From Serratia liquefaciens (GTDB lineage Bacteria; Pseudomonadota; Gammaproteobacteria; Enterobacterales; Enterobacteriaceae): a stretch of DNA of 64,000 nucleotides. The position numbers and the translations under genes were made by a program. Positions within the stretch are counted from its first letter, which is position 1. Every line of letters starts with the position of its first letter. Below are positions 16,334 through 27,486 of the stretch, in pieces. Location: the NCBI GenBank assembly GCA_012719855.1, contig JAAXZN010000052.1:1-64000 (forward strand), written 5' to 3'. A model generated the notes under the pieces. It was not told where the DNA came from and did not search any database. It saw nothing but the letters and a program-made list of their open reading frames with translations.

Positions 16334-18262
16334 ATGCCTGTTATTACTCTTCCTGACGGAAGTCAGCGTCATTTCGATCACCCCGTTTCCCCTTTGGATG
16401 TTGCCCGCGATATCGGCCCTGGCCTGGCGAAAGCCTGTATTGCCGGCCGTGTGAACGGTGAGCTGGTTGATGCCGGCGATCTGATCGAATCAGACGCGCA
16501 GTTGGCTATCATCACCATCAAGGATGCCGAAGGCCTGGAAATCATGCGCCACTCCTGTGCGCACCTGTTGGGCCATGCGATCAAGCAGCTGTGGCCAGAC
16601 ACCAAAATGGCTATCGGCCCAGTGATCGACAACGGTTTCTATTATGACGTTGATATCGACCGTACCCTGACGCAGGAAGACCTGGATCTGCTGGAAAAGC
16701 GGATGCATGAGTTGGCCGACAAAGATTATGACGTCATCAAGAAGAAGGTGAGCTGGCAAGAAGCCCGTGACACCTTTGCCGCGCGTGGTGAAAACTACAA
16801 GGTGGCGATTCTGGATGAGAACATCAGCCATGACGACCGTCCTGGCCTGTATCACCACGAAGAATATGTCGATATGTGCCGCGGTCCGCACGTGCCGAAC
16901 ATGCGTTTCTGCCATCACTTCAAGCTGCAGAAAACGTCTGGCGCCTACTGGCGTGGCGACAGCAAAAATAAAATGCTGCAGCGTATCTACGGCACCGCAT
17001 GGGCAGACAAGAAACAGCTGAATGCCTATTTGCAACGTCTGGAAGAAGCCGCCAAGCGCGACCACCGCAAGATCGGCAAGCAGCTCGACCTGTACCATAT
17101 GCAGGAAGAAGCGCCGGGCATGGTGTTCTGGCACAACGATGGCTGGACGATTTTCCGCGAGCTGGAAGCCTTTGTGCGCATGAAGCTCAAAGAGTACCAG
17201 TATCAGGAAGTGAAAGGGCCCTTTATGATGGACCGTGTGCTGTGGGAAAAAACCGGCCACTGGGAAAACTATAAAGACGCCATGTTCACCACCTCGTCGG
17301 AAAACCGCGAGTATTGCATCAAGCCGATGAACTGCCCGGGTCACGTGCAGATCTTCAACCAAGGCCTGAAATCCTACCGTGATTTGCCGCTGCGTATGGG
17401 TGAGTTCGGCAGTTGCCACCGTAACGAGCCTTCGGGTTCTCTGCATGGCCTGATGCGCGTACGCGGTTTCACCCAGGATGACGCCCATATCTTCTGTACT
17501 GAAGAGCAAGTGCGTGCCGAGGTGAACGAATGTATCCGTATGGTCTATGATGTTTACGGTACCTTTGGCTTCGACAAGATTGCGGTAAAACTGTCTACCC
17601 GCCCTGAAAAGCGCATCGGGACTGACGATATGTGGACCCGTGCGGAAGAGGATCTGGCTGCGGCGCTGACTGAAAACGGGATTCCGTTTGAATATCAGCC
17701 GGGTGAGGGTGCCTTCTACGGACCAAAAATTGAATTTACTCTGCATGATTGTTTGGATCGTGCATGGCAATGTGGTACCGTGCAGCTCGATTTCTTCTTA
17801 CCTGGCCGTTTAGGCGCATCGTATGTTGGCGAAAACAACGATCGCGTGGTCCCGGTAATGATTCACCGCGCTATTTTGGGCTCCATGGAGCGTTTCATCG
17901 GTATCCTTACCGAAGAGTACGCAGGGTTCTACCCAACCTGGATTGCTCCGGTGCAGGTGGTGGTGATGAATATCACCGACAGCCAGTCTGATTATGTCCA
18001 GCAATTGACCAAAAAACTGCAGGATGCAGGGATTCGCGTTAAAGCGGACTTGAGAAATGAGAAGATTGGCTTTAAAATTCGCGAACATACTTTACGACGG
18101 GTTCCTTACATGTTGGTCTGCGGTGATAAAGAGGTCGAATCAGGCAAAGTTGCCGTTCGTACCCGCCGTGGCAAAGACCTGGGAAGCCTGGACGTAAACG
18201 AAGTCGTAGACAAGCTGCTGAAAGAGATTCGCAGCCGTAGTCTTCATCAACTGGAGGAATAA
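16334..18262 (+). CDS. thrS: Threonyl-tRNA synthetase
   Basis: This 642-residue enzyme charges tRNA-Thr and is the same length as E. coli ThrS. In order it has a TGS domain ([20 protein letters not shown]), an editing domain with the zinc-type [16 protein letters not shown] motif (about residue 73), and the class II catalytic core with [12 protein letters not shown] (zinc-binding Cys), [15 protein letters not shown] and [12 protein letters not shown]. The anticodon-binding domain ends at QLEE. The ATG at 16334 follows AAGGAATTATTA. It is the first gene of the thrS-infC-rpmI-rplT run, with its operator directly upstream. infC starts three bases after its stop. Confidence 0.98.
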   Translation: MPVITLPDGSQRHFDHPVSPLDVARDIGPGLAKACIAGRVNGELVDAGDLIESDAQLAIITIKDAEGLEIMRHSCAHLLGHAIKQLWPDTKMAIGPVIDNGFYYDVDIDRTLTQEDLDLLEKRMHELADKDYDVIKKKVSWQEARDTFAARGENYKVAILDENISHDDRPGLYHHEEYVDMCRGPHVPNMRFCHHFKLQKTSGAYWRGDSKNKMLQRIYGTAWADKKQLNAYLQRLEEAAKRDHRKIGKQLDLYHMQEEAPGMVFWHNDGWTIFRELEAFVRMKLKEYQYQEVKGPFMMDRVLWEKTGHWENYKDAMFTTSSENREYCIKPMNCPGHVQIFNQGLKSYRDLPLRMGEFGSCHRNEPSGSLHGLMRVRGFTQDDAHIFCTEEQVRAEVNECIRMVYDVYGTFGFDKIAVKLSTRPEKRIGTDDMWTRAEEDLAAALTENGIPFEYQPGEGAFYGPKIEFTLHDCLDRAWQCGTVQLDFFLPGRLGASYVGENNDRVVPVMIHRAILGSMERFIGILTEEYAGFYPTWIAPVQVVVMNITDSQSDYVQQLTKKLQDAGIRVKADLRNEKIGFKIREHTLRRVPYMLVCGDKEVESGKVAVRTRRGKDLGSLDVNEVVDKLLKEIRSRSLHQLEE

Positions 18263-18265
18263 AGT

Positions 18266-18817
18266 ATTAAAGGCGGAAAACGAGTTCAACCGGCGCGTCC
18301 TAATCGCATTAACAGAGAAATTCGCGCGCAAGAAGTTCGCCTAACCGGCGTCGATGGCGAGCAGATTGGTATTGTCAGTCTGAATGAAGCTCTTGAAAAA
18401 GCTGAGGAAGCGGGTGTTGATTTAGTAGAAATCAGCCCAAATGCCGAACCGCCAGTTTGTCGAATCATGGATTACGGCAAATTCCTCTACGAGAAGAGCA
18501 AGTCGACAAAAGAACAGAAGAAGAAGCAAAAAGTTATTCAGGTCAAGGAAATCAAATTCCGTCCTGGTACCGATGATGGCGACTATCAGGTCAAACTACG
18601 CAACCTGATTCGCTTTCTGGAAGATGGCGATAAAGCCAAAATCACCCTGCGTTTCCGTGGGCGTGAGATGGCGCACCAACAGATCGGTATGGAAGTGCTT
18701 AACCGCGTCCGTAAAGACCTGTGTGAAGATTCTGATTTGGCCATTGTCGAATCCTTCCCTACGAGGATCGAAGGCCGTCAGATGATCATGGTGCTCGCAC
18801 CGAAGAAGAGACAGTAA
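18266..18817 (+). CDS. infC: Translation initiation factor IF-3, AUU start codon
   Basis: The 183-residue IF-3 starts at the rare ATT codon at 18266 (ATTAAAGGCGGAAAACG, read as [13 protein letters not shown]), preceded by TGGAGG. This start is the basis of IF-3 autoregulation: IF-3 rejects its own non-AUG initiation codon. An ATG-based call would begin only at 18467 and lose the whole N-terminal domain. IF-3 binds the 30S subunit and checks start-codon pairing. The linker [21 protein letters not shown] is conserved. Compared with E. coli there is a three-residue longer segment (DLCEDSDLA) in the C-terminal domain. Confidence 0.97.
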   Translation: MKGGKRVQPARPNRINREIRAQEVRLTGVDGEQIGIVSLNEALEKAEEAGVDLVEISPNAEPPVCRIMDYGKFLYEKSKSTKEQKKKQKVIQVKEIKFRPGTDDGDYQVKLRNLIRFLEDGDKAKITLRFRGREMAHQQIGMEVLNRVRKDLCEDSDLAIVESFPTRIEGRQMIMVLAPKKRQ

Positions 18818-18833
18818 GGCTTCCAAGTAATCG

Positions 18834-18866
18834 AACCCACGCAGCGCTTGCGTTGTGTGGGTTTTA
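18834..18866 (+). promoter_or_regulatory. infC-rpmI intergenic hairpin
   Basis: A long stem (AACCCACGCAGCGC/GCGTTGTGTGGGTT, with two G-U pairs) is followed by a short T-rich tail. It resembles a partial terminator. In E. coli the L20 protein represses rpmI-rplT through structure in this region, so this may be part of that operator. Confidence 0.5.
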
Positions 18867-18891
18867 TTCGCCTCACTGATTCGTTGTTTAA

Positions 18892-19113
<222 letters not shown>

Positions 19114-19137
19114 GCCATTTTTTTGAATCTAGAATAA

Positions 19138-19512
<375 letters not shown>

Positions 19513-19520
19513 GTCAGTTG

Positions 19521-19544
19521 AAGAGGGAGCTTGCTCCCTCTTTT
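19521..19544 (+). terminator. Terminator after rplT
   Basis: Stem AAGAGGGAGC/GCTCCCTCTT with a TT loop and trailing T residues. Confidence 0.85.
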
Positions 19545-19568
19545 AATCTTTAGCTTTCAGAGACAATA

Positions 19569-19597
19569 TTGACTTTTATTGCCCATCGCTATATCAC
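19569..19597 (+). promoter_or_regulatory. Putative pheMST promoter
   Basis: TTGACT is followed after 15-17 bases by TATATC/TATCAC, about 35 bases upstream of the pheM leader peptide. This is the only good -35 element in the gap. Confidence 0.45.
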
Positions 19598-19629
19598 TGG
19601 TGGACAATCATCGACAAGGTAACGCAATC

Positions 19630-19674
19630 ATGCACGCTGCTATTTTTCGTTTCTTCTTTTACTTTAGCGCCTGA
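19630..19674 (+). CDS. pheM: phe operon leader peptide PheM
   Basis: This 14-codon leader peptide, [14 protein letters not shown], has five phenylalanines, four of them clustered. It differs slightly from E. coli PheM ([14 protein letters not shown]). When Phe-tRNA is scarce, ribosomes stall on the Phe codons and an antiterminator forms. The downstream segment GGAGGCTT at 19680 can pair with AAGCCTCC at 19721, which would disrupt the attenuator hairpin. It is too short for normal gene finders. Confidence 0.93.
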   Translation: [14 protein letters not shown]

Positions 19675-19720
19675 TCTCAGGAGGCTTTGCGCGTAAGAAA
19701 AGAAACGAAAAGTAGCGCCT

Positions 19721-19747
19721 AAGCCTCCCCTGTGGAGGCTTTTTTGT
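19721..19747 (+). terminator. pheST attenuator terminator
   Basis: Stem AAGCCTCC/GGAGGCTT with CCTGT in the loop, then TTTTTTG. It lies between pheM and pheS, with a competing pairing partner at 19680-19687, so it is an attenuator rather than an end terminator. Confidence 0.88.
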
Positions 19748-19836
19748 TTTTGGCCGTCTTCTGAGCCGGGTTAAAGCGTTAAATGCTTTGAAGATGTGCC
19801 AAAGGCGTGTTCGAATAATAGATAACAATTACTTAG

Positions 19837-20850
<1,014 letters not shown>

Positions 20851-20864
20851 GGCGGGAATATCAC

Positions 20865-23252
20865 ATGAAATTCAGTGAACTCTGGTTGCGCGAGTGGGTA
20901 AACCCGGCCATCAGCAGCGAAGCATTATCCGATCAAATTACCATGGCCGGCCTGGAAGTGGACGGCGTGGAACCGGTTGCCGGTGCCTTTAACGGCGTGG
21001 TAGTAGGCCATGTGGTTGAGTGCGGCCAACACCCGAACGCAGACAAATTGCGCGTGACCAAGGTCAACGTGGGCGGCGATCGTCTGCTGGACATCGTCTG
21101 CGGCGCACCTAACTGCCGCACCGGCCTGAAGGTGGCGGTTGCTACCGTAGGCGCAGTACTGCCGGGCGACTTCAAGATCAAAGCCGCCAAACTGCGTGGT
21201 GAGCCTTCCGAAGGCATGCTGTGCTCGTTCTCCGAGCTGGGCATTACCGACGATCACGACGGCATCATCGAACTGCCGGAAGACGCGCCGATTGGCACCG
21301 ATATCCGTGAATACCTGTCGCTTGACGACAACACTATCGAAATCAGCGTAACGCCAAACCGTGCCGACTGCCTGGGCATTATCGGTGTGGCGCGCGACGT
21401 TGGGGTGCTGAACCAGGTTGCCCTGAACGAACCGGATATGAGCCCGGTAGCGGCCACTATTGCGGATACGCTGCCAATCCGCGTTGACGCGCCGCAGGCG
21501 TGCCCGCGTTACCTGGGCCGCGTAGTAAAAGGCATCGACGTCAAAGCGGCAAGCCCGCTGTGGATGCGCGAGAAGCTGCGTCGTTGCGGTATCCGTTCCA
21601 TTGATGCGGTGGTTGACGTGACCAACTACGTGCTGTTGGAACTGGGCCAGCCAATGCATGCCTTCGATCTGAGCCGCATAGAAGGCGGTATCGTGGTGCG
21701 TATGGCGAGCGAAGGCGAAACCCTGACGCTGCTGGACGGCAACGAAGCCAAACTGAATGCCGATACCTTAGTGATCGCCGATCACCAGAAAGCTCTGGCA
21801 ATGGGCGGTATCTTCGGTGGTGAACATTCCGGCGTGAATGAAACTACTCAGGACGTGCTGCTGGAATGCGCGTTCTTCAGCCCGCTGTCCATTACTGGCC
21901 GCGCGCGCCGTAATGGCTTGCACACTGATGCTTCACATCGCTACGAGCGCGGCGTTGATCCTGCGTTGCAGTACAAAGCGATGGAACGTGCGACCCGCCT
22001 GCTGATTGATATCTGTGGTGGCCAGGCCGGCCCGGTTATCGATGTGACTAACGAAGCCGAATTGCCCAAGCGTGCCACCATCACTCTACGTCGCGAAAAG
22101 CTGGATCGTCTGATCGGCCACGTGGTGCCGAGCGAGCAGGTCAGCGATATTCTGCGTCGTCTGGGCTGCCAGGTGACTGAGCAGGGTGACAACTGGCTGG
22201 CAGTGGCGCCGAGCTGGCGTTTCGATATGGAAATCGAAGAAGACCTGGTGGAAGAAGTAGCGCGTGTTTACGGCTACAACAATATTCCTGACGTTCCTGT
22301 ACGTGCTGATCTGATCATGACCAAGCATCGTGAAGCGGATCTGACGCTCAAGCGGGTGAAAACCATGCTGGTCGATCACGGCTTCCAGGAAGCGATCACT
22401 TACAGCTTCGTCGATCCCAAGGTTCAGGCCTTGCTGCACCCAGGCGAAGAAATGCTGATCCTGCCAAGCCCAATCTCGGTAGAGATGTCCGCAATGCGCC
22501 TGTCGCTGTGGACCGGCTTGCTGTCCGCGGTGGTGTATAACCAGAATCGTCAGCAGACTCGTCTGCGCCTGTTCGAAAGCGGCCTGCGCTTTGTGCCTGA
22601 TACTGCGGCAAATCTGGGTATCCGTCAGGACGTCATGCTGGCAGGCGTGATTGCCGGTCATACGCATGAAGAACATTGGGATCTGGCGCGTAAGCCGGTC
22701 GACTTCTATGATTTGAAAGGGGATCTGGAGTCTGTCCTGGAGCTGACCGGTAAATTATCCGAAATTCAGTTCAAGGCAGAGGCTAATCCGGCCTTGCACC
22801 CAGGGCAAAGCGCGGCTATTTATTTCCAGGGCGAACGTGTCGGTTTTATCGGTGTTGTTCATCCGGAACTTGAACGTAAACTGGATCTTAACGGCCGCAC
22901 CGTGGTGTTTGAACTGGAGTGGAACAAGGTCGCAAGCCGCGCCGTGCCTCAGGCGCGGGAGATTTCTCGCTTCCCGGCAAACCGTCGAGATATCGCCGTT
23001 GTGGTGGCTGAAAATGTCCCCGCAGAAGATATTTTGGCAGAGTGTAAGAAAGTTGGCGCAAATCAGGTAGTTGGCGTAAACTTGTTTGATGTGTACCGTG
23101 GCAAGGGCGTGGCAGAGGGTTATAAGAGCCTGGCTATCAGTCTGGTATTGCAGGATACCGCTCGTACACTGGAAGAAGAGGAGATAGCCGTTACCGTTGC
23201 AAAATGTGTAGAGGCTCTAAAACAGCGATTCCAAGCATCCTTGAGGGATTGA
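20865..23252 (+). CDS. pheT: Phenylalanyl-tRNA synthetase beta subunit
   Basis: This 795-residue subunit has, in order, an OB-fold tRNA-binding domain ([22 protein letters not shown]), the B3/B4 editing region, the B5 DNA-binding-like domain, a class II-like core without catalytic motifs, and a C-terminal ferredoxin-fold anticodon-binding domain ([14 protein letters not shown]). Its length matches E. coli PheT. It edits Tyr-tRNA-Phe and binds tRNA. Only four bases separate its stop from ihfA, as in E. coli, so ihfA is co-transcribed. Confidence 0.97.
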   Translation: MKFSELWLREWVNPAISSEALSDQITMAGLEVDGVEPVAGAFNGVVVGHVVECGQHPNADKLRVTKVNVGGDRLLDIVCGAPNCRTGLKVAVATVGAVLPGDFKIKAAKLRGEPSEGMLCSFSELGITDDHDGIIELPEDAPIGTDIREYLSLDDNTIEISVTPNRADCLGIIGVARDVGVLNQVALNEPDMSPVAATIADTLPIRVDAPQACPRYLGRVVKGIDVKAASPLWMREKLRRCGIRSIDAVVDVTNYVLLELGQPMHAFDLSRIEGGIVVRMASEGETLTLLDGNEAKLNADTLVIADHQKALAMGGIFGGEHSGVNETTQDVLLECAFFSPLSITGRARRNGLHTDASHRYERGVDPALQYKAMERATRLLIDICGGQAGPVIDVTNEAELPKRATITLRREKLDRLIGHVVPSEQVSDILRRLGCQVTEQGDNWLAVAPSWRFDMEIEEDLVEEVARVYGYNNIPDVPVRADLIMTKHREADLTLKRVKTMLVDHGFQEAITYSFVDPKVQALLHPGEEMLILPSPISVEMSAMRLSLWTGLLSAVVYNQNRQQTRLRLFESGLRFVPDTAANLGIRQDVMLAGVIAGHTHEEHWDLARKPVDFYDLKGDLESVLELTGKLSEIQFKAEANPALHPGQSAAIYFQGERVGFIGVVHPELERKLDLNGRTVVFELEWNKVASRAVPQAREISRFPANRRDIAVVVAENVPAEDILAECKKVGANQVVGVNLFDVYRGKGVAEGYKSLAISLVLQDTARTLEEEEIAVTVAKCVEALKQRFQASLRD

Positions 23253-23256
23253 ACCT

Positions 23257-23553
23257 ATGGCGCTTACTAAAGCTGAAATGTCAGAACACCTGTTTGAAAA
23301 GCTTGGGCTTAGCAAACGGGATGCCAAAGACCTGGTAGAACTGTTTTTCGAAGAGGTACGTCGTGCTCTTGAGAACGGTGAGCAGGTGAAACTGTCAGGT
23401 TTTGGCAATTTTGATTTGCGTGACAAGAACCAACGTCCGGGGCGTAACCCGAAGACCGGCGAGGACATTCCGATTACGGCGCGCCGCGTGGTCACTTTCC
23501 GTCCAGGGCAAAAACTGAAAAGTCGGGTAGAGAACGCAAGCCCGAAAGAGTAA
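23257..23553 (+). CDS. ihfA: Integration host factor alpha subunit
   Basis: This 98-residue HU/IHF protein has the DNA-intercalating arm [20 protein letters not shown], where the proline inserts into the minor groove. It begins [20 protein letters not shown] and pairs with IhfB to bend DNA sharply at specific sites in recombination, replication and transcription. GAGGGA precedes the ATG. It is the last gene of the pheMST-ihfA transcript. Confidence 0.97.
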   Translation: MALTKAEMSEHLFEKLGLSKRDAKDLVELFFEEVRRALENGEQVKLSGFGNFDLRDKNQRPGRNPKTGEDIPITARRVVTFRPGQKLKSRVENASPKE

Positions 23554-23567
23554 GTTACGTGAAACCA

Positions 23568-23596
23568 AAAAAGGCCGCATTAGCGGCCTTTTTCTT
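23568..23596 (+). terminator. ihfA terminator
   Basis: AAAAGGCCGC/GCGGCCTTTT stem with an ATTA loop, then a T-rich tail. Confidence 0.88.
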
Positions 23597-23723
23597 TTTC
23601 GAAGCTAAATTCGGTTTATTCTTAGAGGAACGGTAAGAAAATCCCCAATTAATTACATTGAGATTTTCTTTGTATTGGTTTTGCGGACTTGTCTTATGGC
23701 TATTTGTACGTTGTAGGTTATTT

Positions 23724-23750
23724 GAAATAAAACAGGAGCCTAAGCCCCTG
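23724..23750 (-). terminator. Terminator of the 43-residue lipoprotein gene
   Basis: Read on the minus strand: CAGGGGC-TTAG-GCTCCTG followed by TTTTATTT, directly after the stop codon at 23755. Its presence supports the small gene as a real transcript. Confidence 0.7.
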
Positions 23751-23754
23751 AGTA

Positions 23755-23886
23755 TTAATCGTGGTTATAATAGTGGCCCGGGCCACCAGCGCCACGATGA
23801 CCGCCACCGTGGGGCCCGAAGCAGCAGGCGCTGAGCGCCGTGGTCAGAACGGCGACCGTGAACAACAATCCAATGCGTTTAATCAT
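23755..23886 (-). CDS. Small Gly/His-rich lipoprotein, 43 residues
   Basis: A short frame begins MIKRIGLLFTVAVLTTALSA and continues CCFGPHGGGHRGAGGPGHYYNHD. It has a lipoprotein signal with lipobox LSAC, so the mature product would be only about 24 residues with five histidines and many glycines. It would be a lipid-anchored peptide able to bind metal ions. The ribosome site is weak (GAGAGA), but a terminator follows the stop at once. I do not recognise the family. It is divergent from the DUF2502 gene at 24119, with about 230 bases for two promoters. Confidence 0.7.
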   Translation of the reverse strand: MIKRIGLLFTVAVLTTALSACCFGPHGGGHRGAGGPGHYYNHD

Positions 23887-24118
23887 AATAATATCTCTCT
23901 GGTCAATGTCAGCGTAATTATAAATAGCGGTATGGCATCAGGTATGTCAGCTATTCGTTAAGCGTTGTTAGCAGCTATTTTATTTAATTTGAAAAATGAG
24001 AGTGTATGGATTACGTAAGGGAGATGAAAACGATCTGAAAATAGGCATTGAGACGATAGGCGGAAAATAATCACGCTGATATAACCAGCTCAGCAAGAAA
24101 ATAAAGCGAGAGTGCAAA

Positions 24119-24538
24119 ATGAAAAAGATCCTGTTGCTGGTGTGTTTACCGCTGCTGTTGCCGCTCGTGGCACAGGCAGATGTCTCTATTGATATTAACG
24201 TGCCGGGCGTCTCGGTCCATCTGGGGGATCAGGATCGGCGAGGTTACTACTGGGACGGTTATGACTGGCGTCCGCCACAGTGGTGGCACGCGCATCAGGG
24301 ACGTGGCATGGGTGAGCGTAACAGTCGCGGGATGTATTGGGATGGTGGTCGCTGGCAAGCTTCTCCACCACGCGGCAACGGCCATTCTGGCCCCGATCGG
24401 CCCGGCAATCCGTTCCATGGTGACCGTGATAACCGTAACGATGGCAACCGTCATGACAATGATCGCGGTAAGGGCCGCGCCAATGACAATGACCACGGCA
24501 AACCCTACCCGCAAAACGGTAACGATCCTCGACGCTAA
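24119..24538 (+). CDS. DUF2502 (YpeC-like) secreted protein
   Basis: This 139-residue protein has a clean Sec signal (MKKILLLVCLPLLLPLVAQA). The mature start VSIDINVPGVSVHLGDQDRRGYYWDGYDWR follows the DUF2502 pattern, in which a hydrophobic strand is followed by GDRD..G.YWDG.. The C-terminal half is a low-complexity tail of Asp, Asn, Arg, His and Gly (DRDNRNDGNRHDNDRGKG), likely unstructured and longer than in E. coli YpeC. The function is unknown; it is predicted to be periplasmic. It is monocistronic, with a terminator hairpin. Confidence 0.78.
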   Translation: MKKILLLVCLPLLLPLVAQADVSIDINVPGVSVHLGDQDRRGYYWDGYDWRPPQWWHAHQGRGMGERNSRGMYWDGGRWQASPPRGNGHSGPDRPGNPFHGDRDNRNDGNRHDNDRGKGRANDNDHGKPYPQNGNDPRR

Positions 24539-24549
24539 TGGATTTTACG

Positions 24550-24601
24550 GCGGCTGATGTTGCTCCTCTGCGTAGGGGGGCAGTATCAGCCGCTGTTTTC
24601 C
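24550..24601 (+). terminator. Terminator after the DUF2502 gene
   Basis: GCGGCTGAT/ATCAGCCGC with an inner CCTC...GGGG pairing, followed by TGTTTTCC. Confidence 0.65.
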
Positions 24602-24710
24602 TGCCATAATCCTTAAGCAAGGCTTTCCCTTCTGGCGCTAACCCCCTAATATTTGACCCAGACGTCAATTATTCGACCGCTTTCGCGGCCCGCAGGGAAT
24701 CGCCACACCT

Positions 24711-25718
24711 ATGTCAACCAGCCAGACCTTTACTTTATTGCTGCACAAACAGCGCCATCGCGATAAACGCCATTTATTGCTGTTGGCGCTGGGCGTTGTC
24801 GTGGCTTTTGTTTTTAGCCTCAGTGCGGGTGATATCTGGCTCTGGCCTTCACAGTGGTCAGGTGAAGCGGCGCAGCTGTTTGTCTGGCAATTACGCCTGC
24901 CGCGTGCGCTGGCGGTGATGTTGGTGGGGGCCAGTCTGGCGGTGGCCGGTGCGGTGATGCAGGCGCTGTTTGAGAACCCGCTGGCCGAACCTGGCTTGCT
25001 GGGGGTGGCGAACGGTGCCGGCGTGGCGTTGGTACTAACCGTGCTGCTGAGCAACGGCCTGTTACCGGTAGCGTTGATGAGCCTGAGCGCCATTGCTGGT
25101 GCGTTGATCATGACCTTTATGCTGCTGAGCTTTGCGCGCCGCAAGCGCCTGACCAATGCGCGACTGTTGTTGGTGGGGGTTGCCTTGGGCATTGTGTGTA
25201 GCGCAGTGATGACCTGGGCAGTGTACTTCAGTTCAAGCCTGGATCTGCGCCAGCTAATGTACTGGATGATGGGCGGCTTTGGCGGCGTAGACTGGCGCCA
25301 AAAATGGCTGGTGCTGGCCCTGGTGCCGGTGGTGCTGTGGTTGTGTTGCCAAGGCAAGGCGCTGAACTTTATGGCACTGGGCGAGGTGCAGGCGCGTCAG
25401 CTCGGGCTTTCCCTGCATCTGTGGCGCAATCTGCTGGTGCTGGCAATCGGCTGGTTGGTGGGCGTTAGCGTGGCGTTGGCGGGGGTGATCGGATTTGTCG
25501 GGCTGGTGATACCGCATATGCTGCGTCTTAGCGGTCTGACCAATCAGCGTTATTTATTACCGGGTTGCGCACTGGCCGGTGCCGGTGTCTTGCTGGCGGC
25601 CGACGTGGTGGCACGTATTACACTGCTGTCGGCTGAGTTGCCTATCGGAGTGGTGACGGCCACACTGGGGGCTCCGCTGTTTATCTGGTTGCTGACCCGG
25701 GTTAAAAGCGTAAGGTAG
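24711..25718 (+). CDS. btuC: Vitamin B12 ABC transporter permease BtuC
   Basis: This 335-residue FecCD-family permease has about ten membrane helices. It shares with E. coli BtuC the blocks [41 protein letters not shown] and [13 protein letters not shown], and the L-loop that contacts BtuD. It forms the inner-membrane channel for cobalamin delivered by BtuF. It opens the btuCED cluster. I saw no cobalamin riboswitch in the 110 bases ahead of it, as expected for this operon in E. coli. The ribosome site is weak. Confidence 0.95.
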   Translation: MSTSQTFTLLLHKQRHRDKRHLLLLALGVVVAFVFSLSAGDIWLWPSQWSGEAAQLFVWQLRLPRALAVMLVGASLAVAGAVMQALFENPLAEPGLLGVANGAGVALVLTVLLSNGLLPVALMSLSAIAGALIMTFMLLSFARRKRLTNARLLLVGVALGIVCSAVMTWAVYFSSSLDLRQLMYWMMGGFGGVDWRQKWLVLALVPVVLWLCCQGKALNFMALGEVQARQLGLSLHLWRNLLVLAIGWLVGVSVALAGVIGFVGLVIPHMLRLSGLTNQRYLLPGCALAGAGVLLAADVVARITLLSAELPIGVVTATLGAPLFIWLLTRVKSVR

Positions 25719-25759
25719 TTTCTCTGTTCACCTGCTAGTAAAACAAGAGGATAAGCTTC

Positions 25760-26311
25760 ATGACTCAAGCTATTTATGACATTCCCCTGAACACCATCGA
25801 AAATCAATCCACCACGTTGGCACAATATAAAGGCCGCGTGTTGCTGGTGGTGAATGTGGCGTCGGAATGCGGCCTGACCAAGCAATATGAAGGGCTGGAA
25901 GCCCTGTACGAAACCTACCGGGATCAAGGTTTTGAGGTACTGGGGTTCCCCTCCAACGAATTCCTGGGGCAGGAGCCGGGCAGCAACGAAGAGATCCTGG
26001 CATTTTGCCGGGGCACCTTTGGCGTCCAGTTCCCAATGTTTGCCAAACTGGAAGTGAACGGCGAAAACCGTCATCCACTGTATCAGGCGTTGACCGCCGC
26101 CAAACCGCACGCCGTTGCGCCGCAGGGCAGTGAATTCCTGGCGCGCATGAGCAGCAAGGGGCGAGCACCAAAGCAAACTGGCGATATCCTGTGGAACTTC
26201 GAGAAATTCCTGGTTGGTCGCGATGGCAAGGTCATCGAACGCTTTTCCCCGGATACGACGCCGGAAGATCCTGCGTTGGTGGCCGCCGTCAAACAGGCGT
26301 TGGCCGACTAA
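25760..26311 (+). CDS. btuE: Glutathione peroxidase-like BtuE
   Basis: This 183-residue peroxidase of the GPx fold has the catalytic cysteine in NVASECGLTKQYEGLE (about residue 37), where animal enzymes have selenocysteine. The NEF loop GFPSNEFLGQEPG and ILWNFEKFLV carry the Gln/Trp/Asn partners. E. coli BtuE uses thioredoxin or glutathione to reduce peroxides and is not needed for B12 transport, despite its place in the btu cluster. It lies 41 bases after btuC and 20 bases before btuD. A paralogue is encoded at 45862. Confidence 0.93.
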   Translation: MTQAIYDIPLNTIENQSTTLAQYKGRVLLVVNVASECGLTKQYEGLEALYETYRDQGFEVLGFPSNEFLGQEPGSNEEILAFCRGTFGVQFPMFAKLEVNGENRHPLYQALTAAKPHAVAPQGSEFLARMSSKGRAPKQTGDILWNFEKFLVGRDGKVIERFSPDTTPEDPALVAAVKQALAD

Positions 26312-26331
26312 AGAAGGAGCGGTAATACATC

Positions 26332-27087
26332 ATGCTGCAACTCAGGCAGGTTGGGGTAGAAGGGCGCTTGGCCCCGTTTTCAGCACAGGTTGATGCTGGG
26401 TTGCAGTTTCACCTTATCGGCCCTAACGGCGCCGGTAAAAGCACGCTGCTGGCCTGTCTGGCGGGTATCTTGCCCGGCATCGGGGAGATCCTGCTGGACG
26501 GTCATCCGCTGAAAAGTTTTCAGGGCAATGAACTGGCGCTGCGCCGCGCCTATTTAAGTCAACAGCAACCACCGGTGGCGTTGATGCCGGTATTCCAGTA
26601 TCTGGCATTGCATCAACCGGCGGGAGCGTCGGAAGAGGCGCTGGAAAGCACCATTCTTTATCTGTGCCAGCGTTTAAAGCTGATGGATAAGCTGCCGCGC
26701 ATGCTGACACAGCTATCCGGCGGGGAATGGCAGCGAGTACGTCTGGCCGCGGTGCTGCTGCAGGTCTGGCCGACGGTCAATCCGGGTAGCCAACTGCTGC
26801 TGTTGGACGAACCGACCAACAGCCTGGACGTGGCGCAGAAGGTGGCGCTGGATCGGCTATTGCGGGAGTTTTGCCAGAGTGGGCGTAGTGCATTGGTTTG
26901 TGCACACGATCTTAACCACACTTTGCAGCAGGCCGACCGGGTCTGGCTACTACATGCCGGCCGTTTGGTCACGCAGGGCACTACGCGAGAAGTGATGGAG
27001 CCGGTTCTGCTTTCACAAATTTATGACGTCGATTTTCATTTGCAGGCGGTGGGCGATCAACGCTGGATTATGACCAAAACGGCCTAG
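26332..27087 (+). CDS. btuD: Vitamin B12 ABC transporter ATPase BtuD
   Basis: This 251-residue ABC ATPase has Walker [10 protein letters not shown] at about residues 28-36, signature LSGGEWQRVRLA, Walker B LLLLDEPTNSLD and the switch histidine in CAHDLNH. It drives cobalamin import by BtuC. It ends the btuCED cluster. Between it and the arn operon lies about 400 bp of AT-rich DNA with regulatory sites only. Confidence 0.95.
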   Translation: MLQLRQVGVEGRLAPFSAQVDAGLQFHLIGPNGAGKSTLLACLAGILPGIGEILLDGHPLKSFQGNELALRRAYLSQQQPPVALMPVFQYLALHQPAGASEEALESTILYLCQRLKLMDKLPRMLTQLSGGEWQRVRLAAVLLQVWPTVNPGSQLLLLDEPTNSLDVAQKVALDRLLREFCQSGRSALVCAHDLNHTLQQADRVWLLHAGRLVTQGTTREVMEPVLLSQIYDVDFHLQAVGDQRWIMTKTA

Positions 27088-27350
27088 CTCGTCACCGTAG
27101 TGAAAATTCAGCTTAAACGAAAATTAAACGGACCTGATATAAATAGCCGAGTAAGCATCGGCTTTATTTCCCTCCTTGTTAAAAATTACCTCATAAATCT
27201 TGAAAACCGTCGCTGACGTGCTACGCTGATCGAGTTCGAATAAAATAAGTAAATAATTATTAATAACTATAACTAATTGATTTTTAAATCAATATAAAAT
27301 TATGATGATGGCCCTCGCAAATCAGATAGTCCGCTGATAATTAATCTCGC

Positions 27351-27367
27351 CTTAAGGTTTAGTTAAG
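27351..27367 (+). promoter_or_regulatory. PmrA (BasR) box of the arn operon
   Basis: CTTAAG-GTTTA-GTTAAG holds two TTAA half-sites 11 bases apart, the pattern for PmrA/BasR binding, 120-136 bases upstream of arnB. It fits the known PmrA control of arn operons. The rest of the gap 27088-27350 shows nothing that I can identify. Confidence 0.75.
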
Positions 27368-27416
27368 CTTGCGGCCGTACATTGGCAGTTAATCCACCAG
27401 GAACGATTCTCTCTGG

Positions 27417-27434
27417 CGTTTAATATTCGTTAAA
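27417..27434 (+). promoter_or_regulatory. PhoP-box-like direct repeat before arnB
   Basis: CGTTTA-ATATT-CGTTAA: two GTTTA-like hexamers spaced 11 bases apart, 53-70 bases ahead of the arnB start. It is imperfect (GTTAA in the second repeat), but direct PhoP control of arn is known in Yersinia. Confidence 0.4.
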
Positions 27435-27486
27435 TAAAAGAGATCTACAGTGTCATTAAAAGAATTTGATACGTTTGGGGTTAACT

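Noticed and set aside
16490-17770. A 426-codon open frame on the minus strand
   Set aside because: Antisense shadow of thrS.
24602-24710. Cobalamin riboswitch ahead of btuC
   Set aside because: I looked for the conserved B12-box (GCCACTG) and it is absent; only a short CCGC/GCGG hairpin is present.
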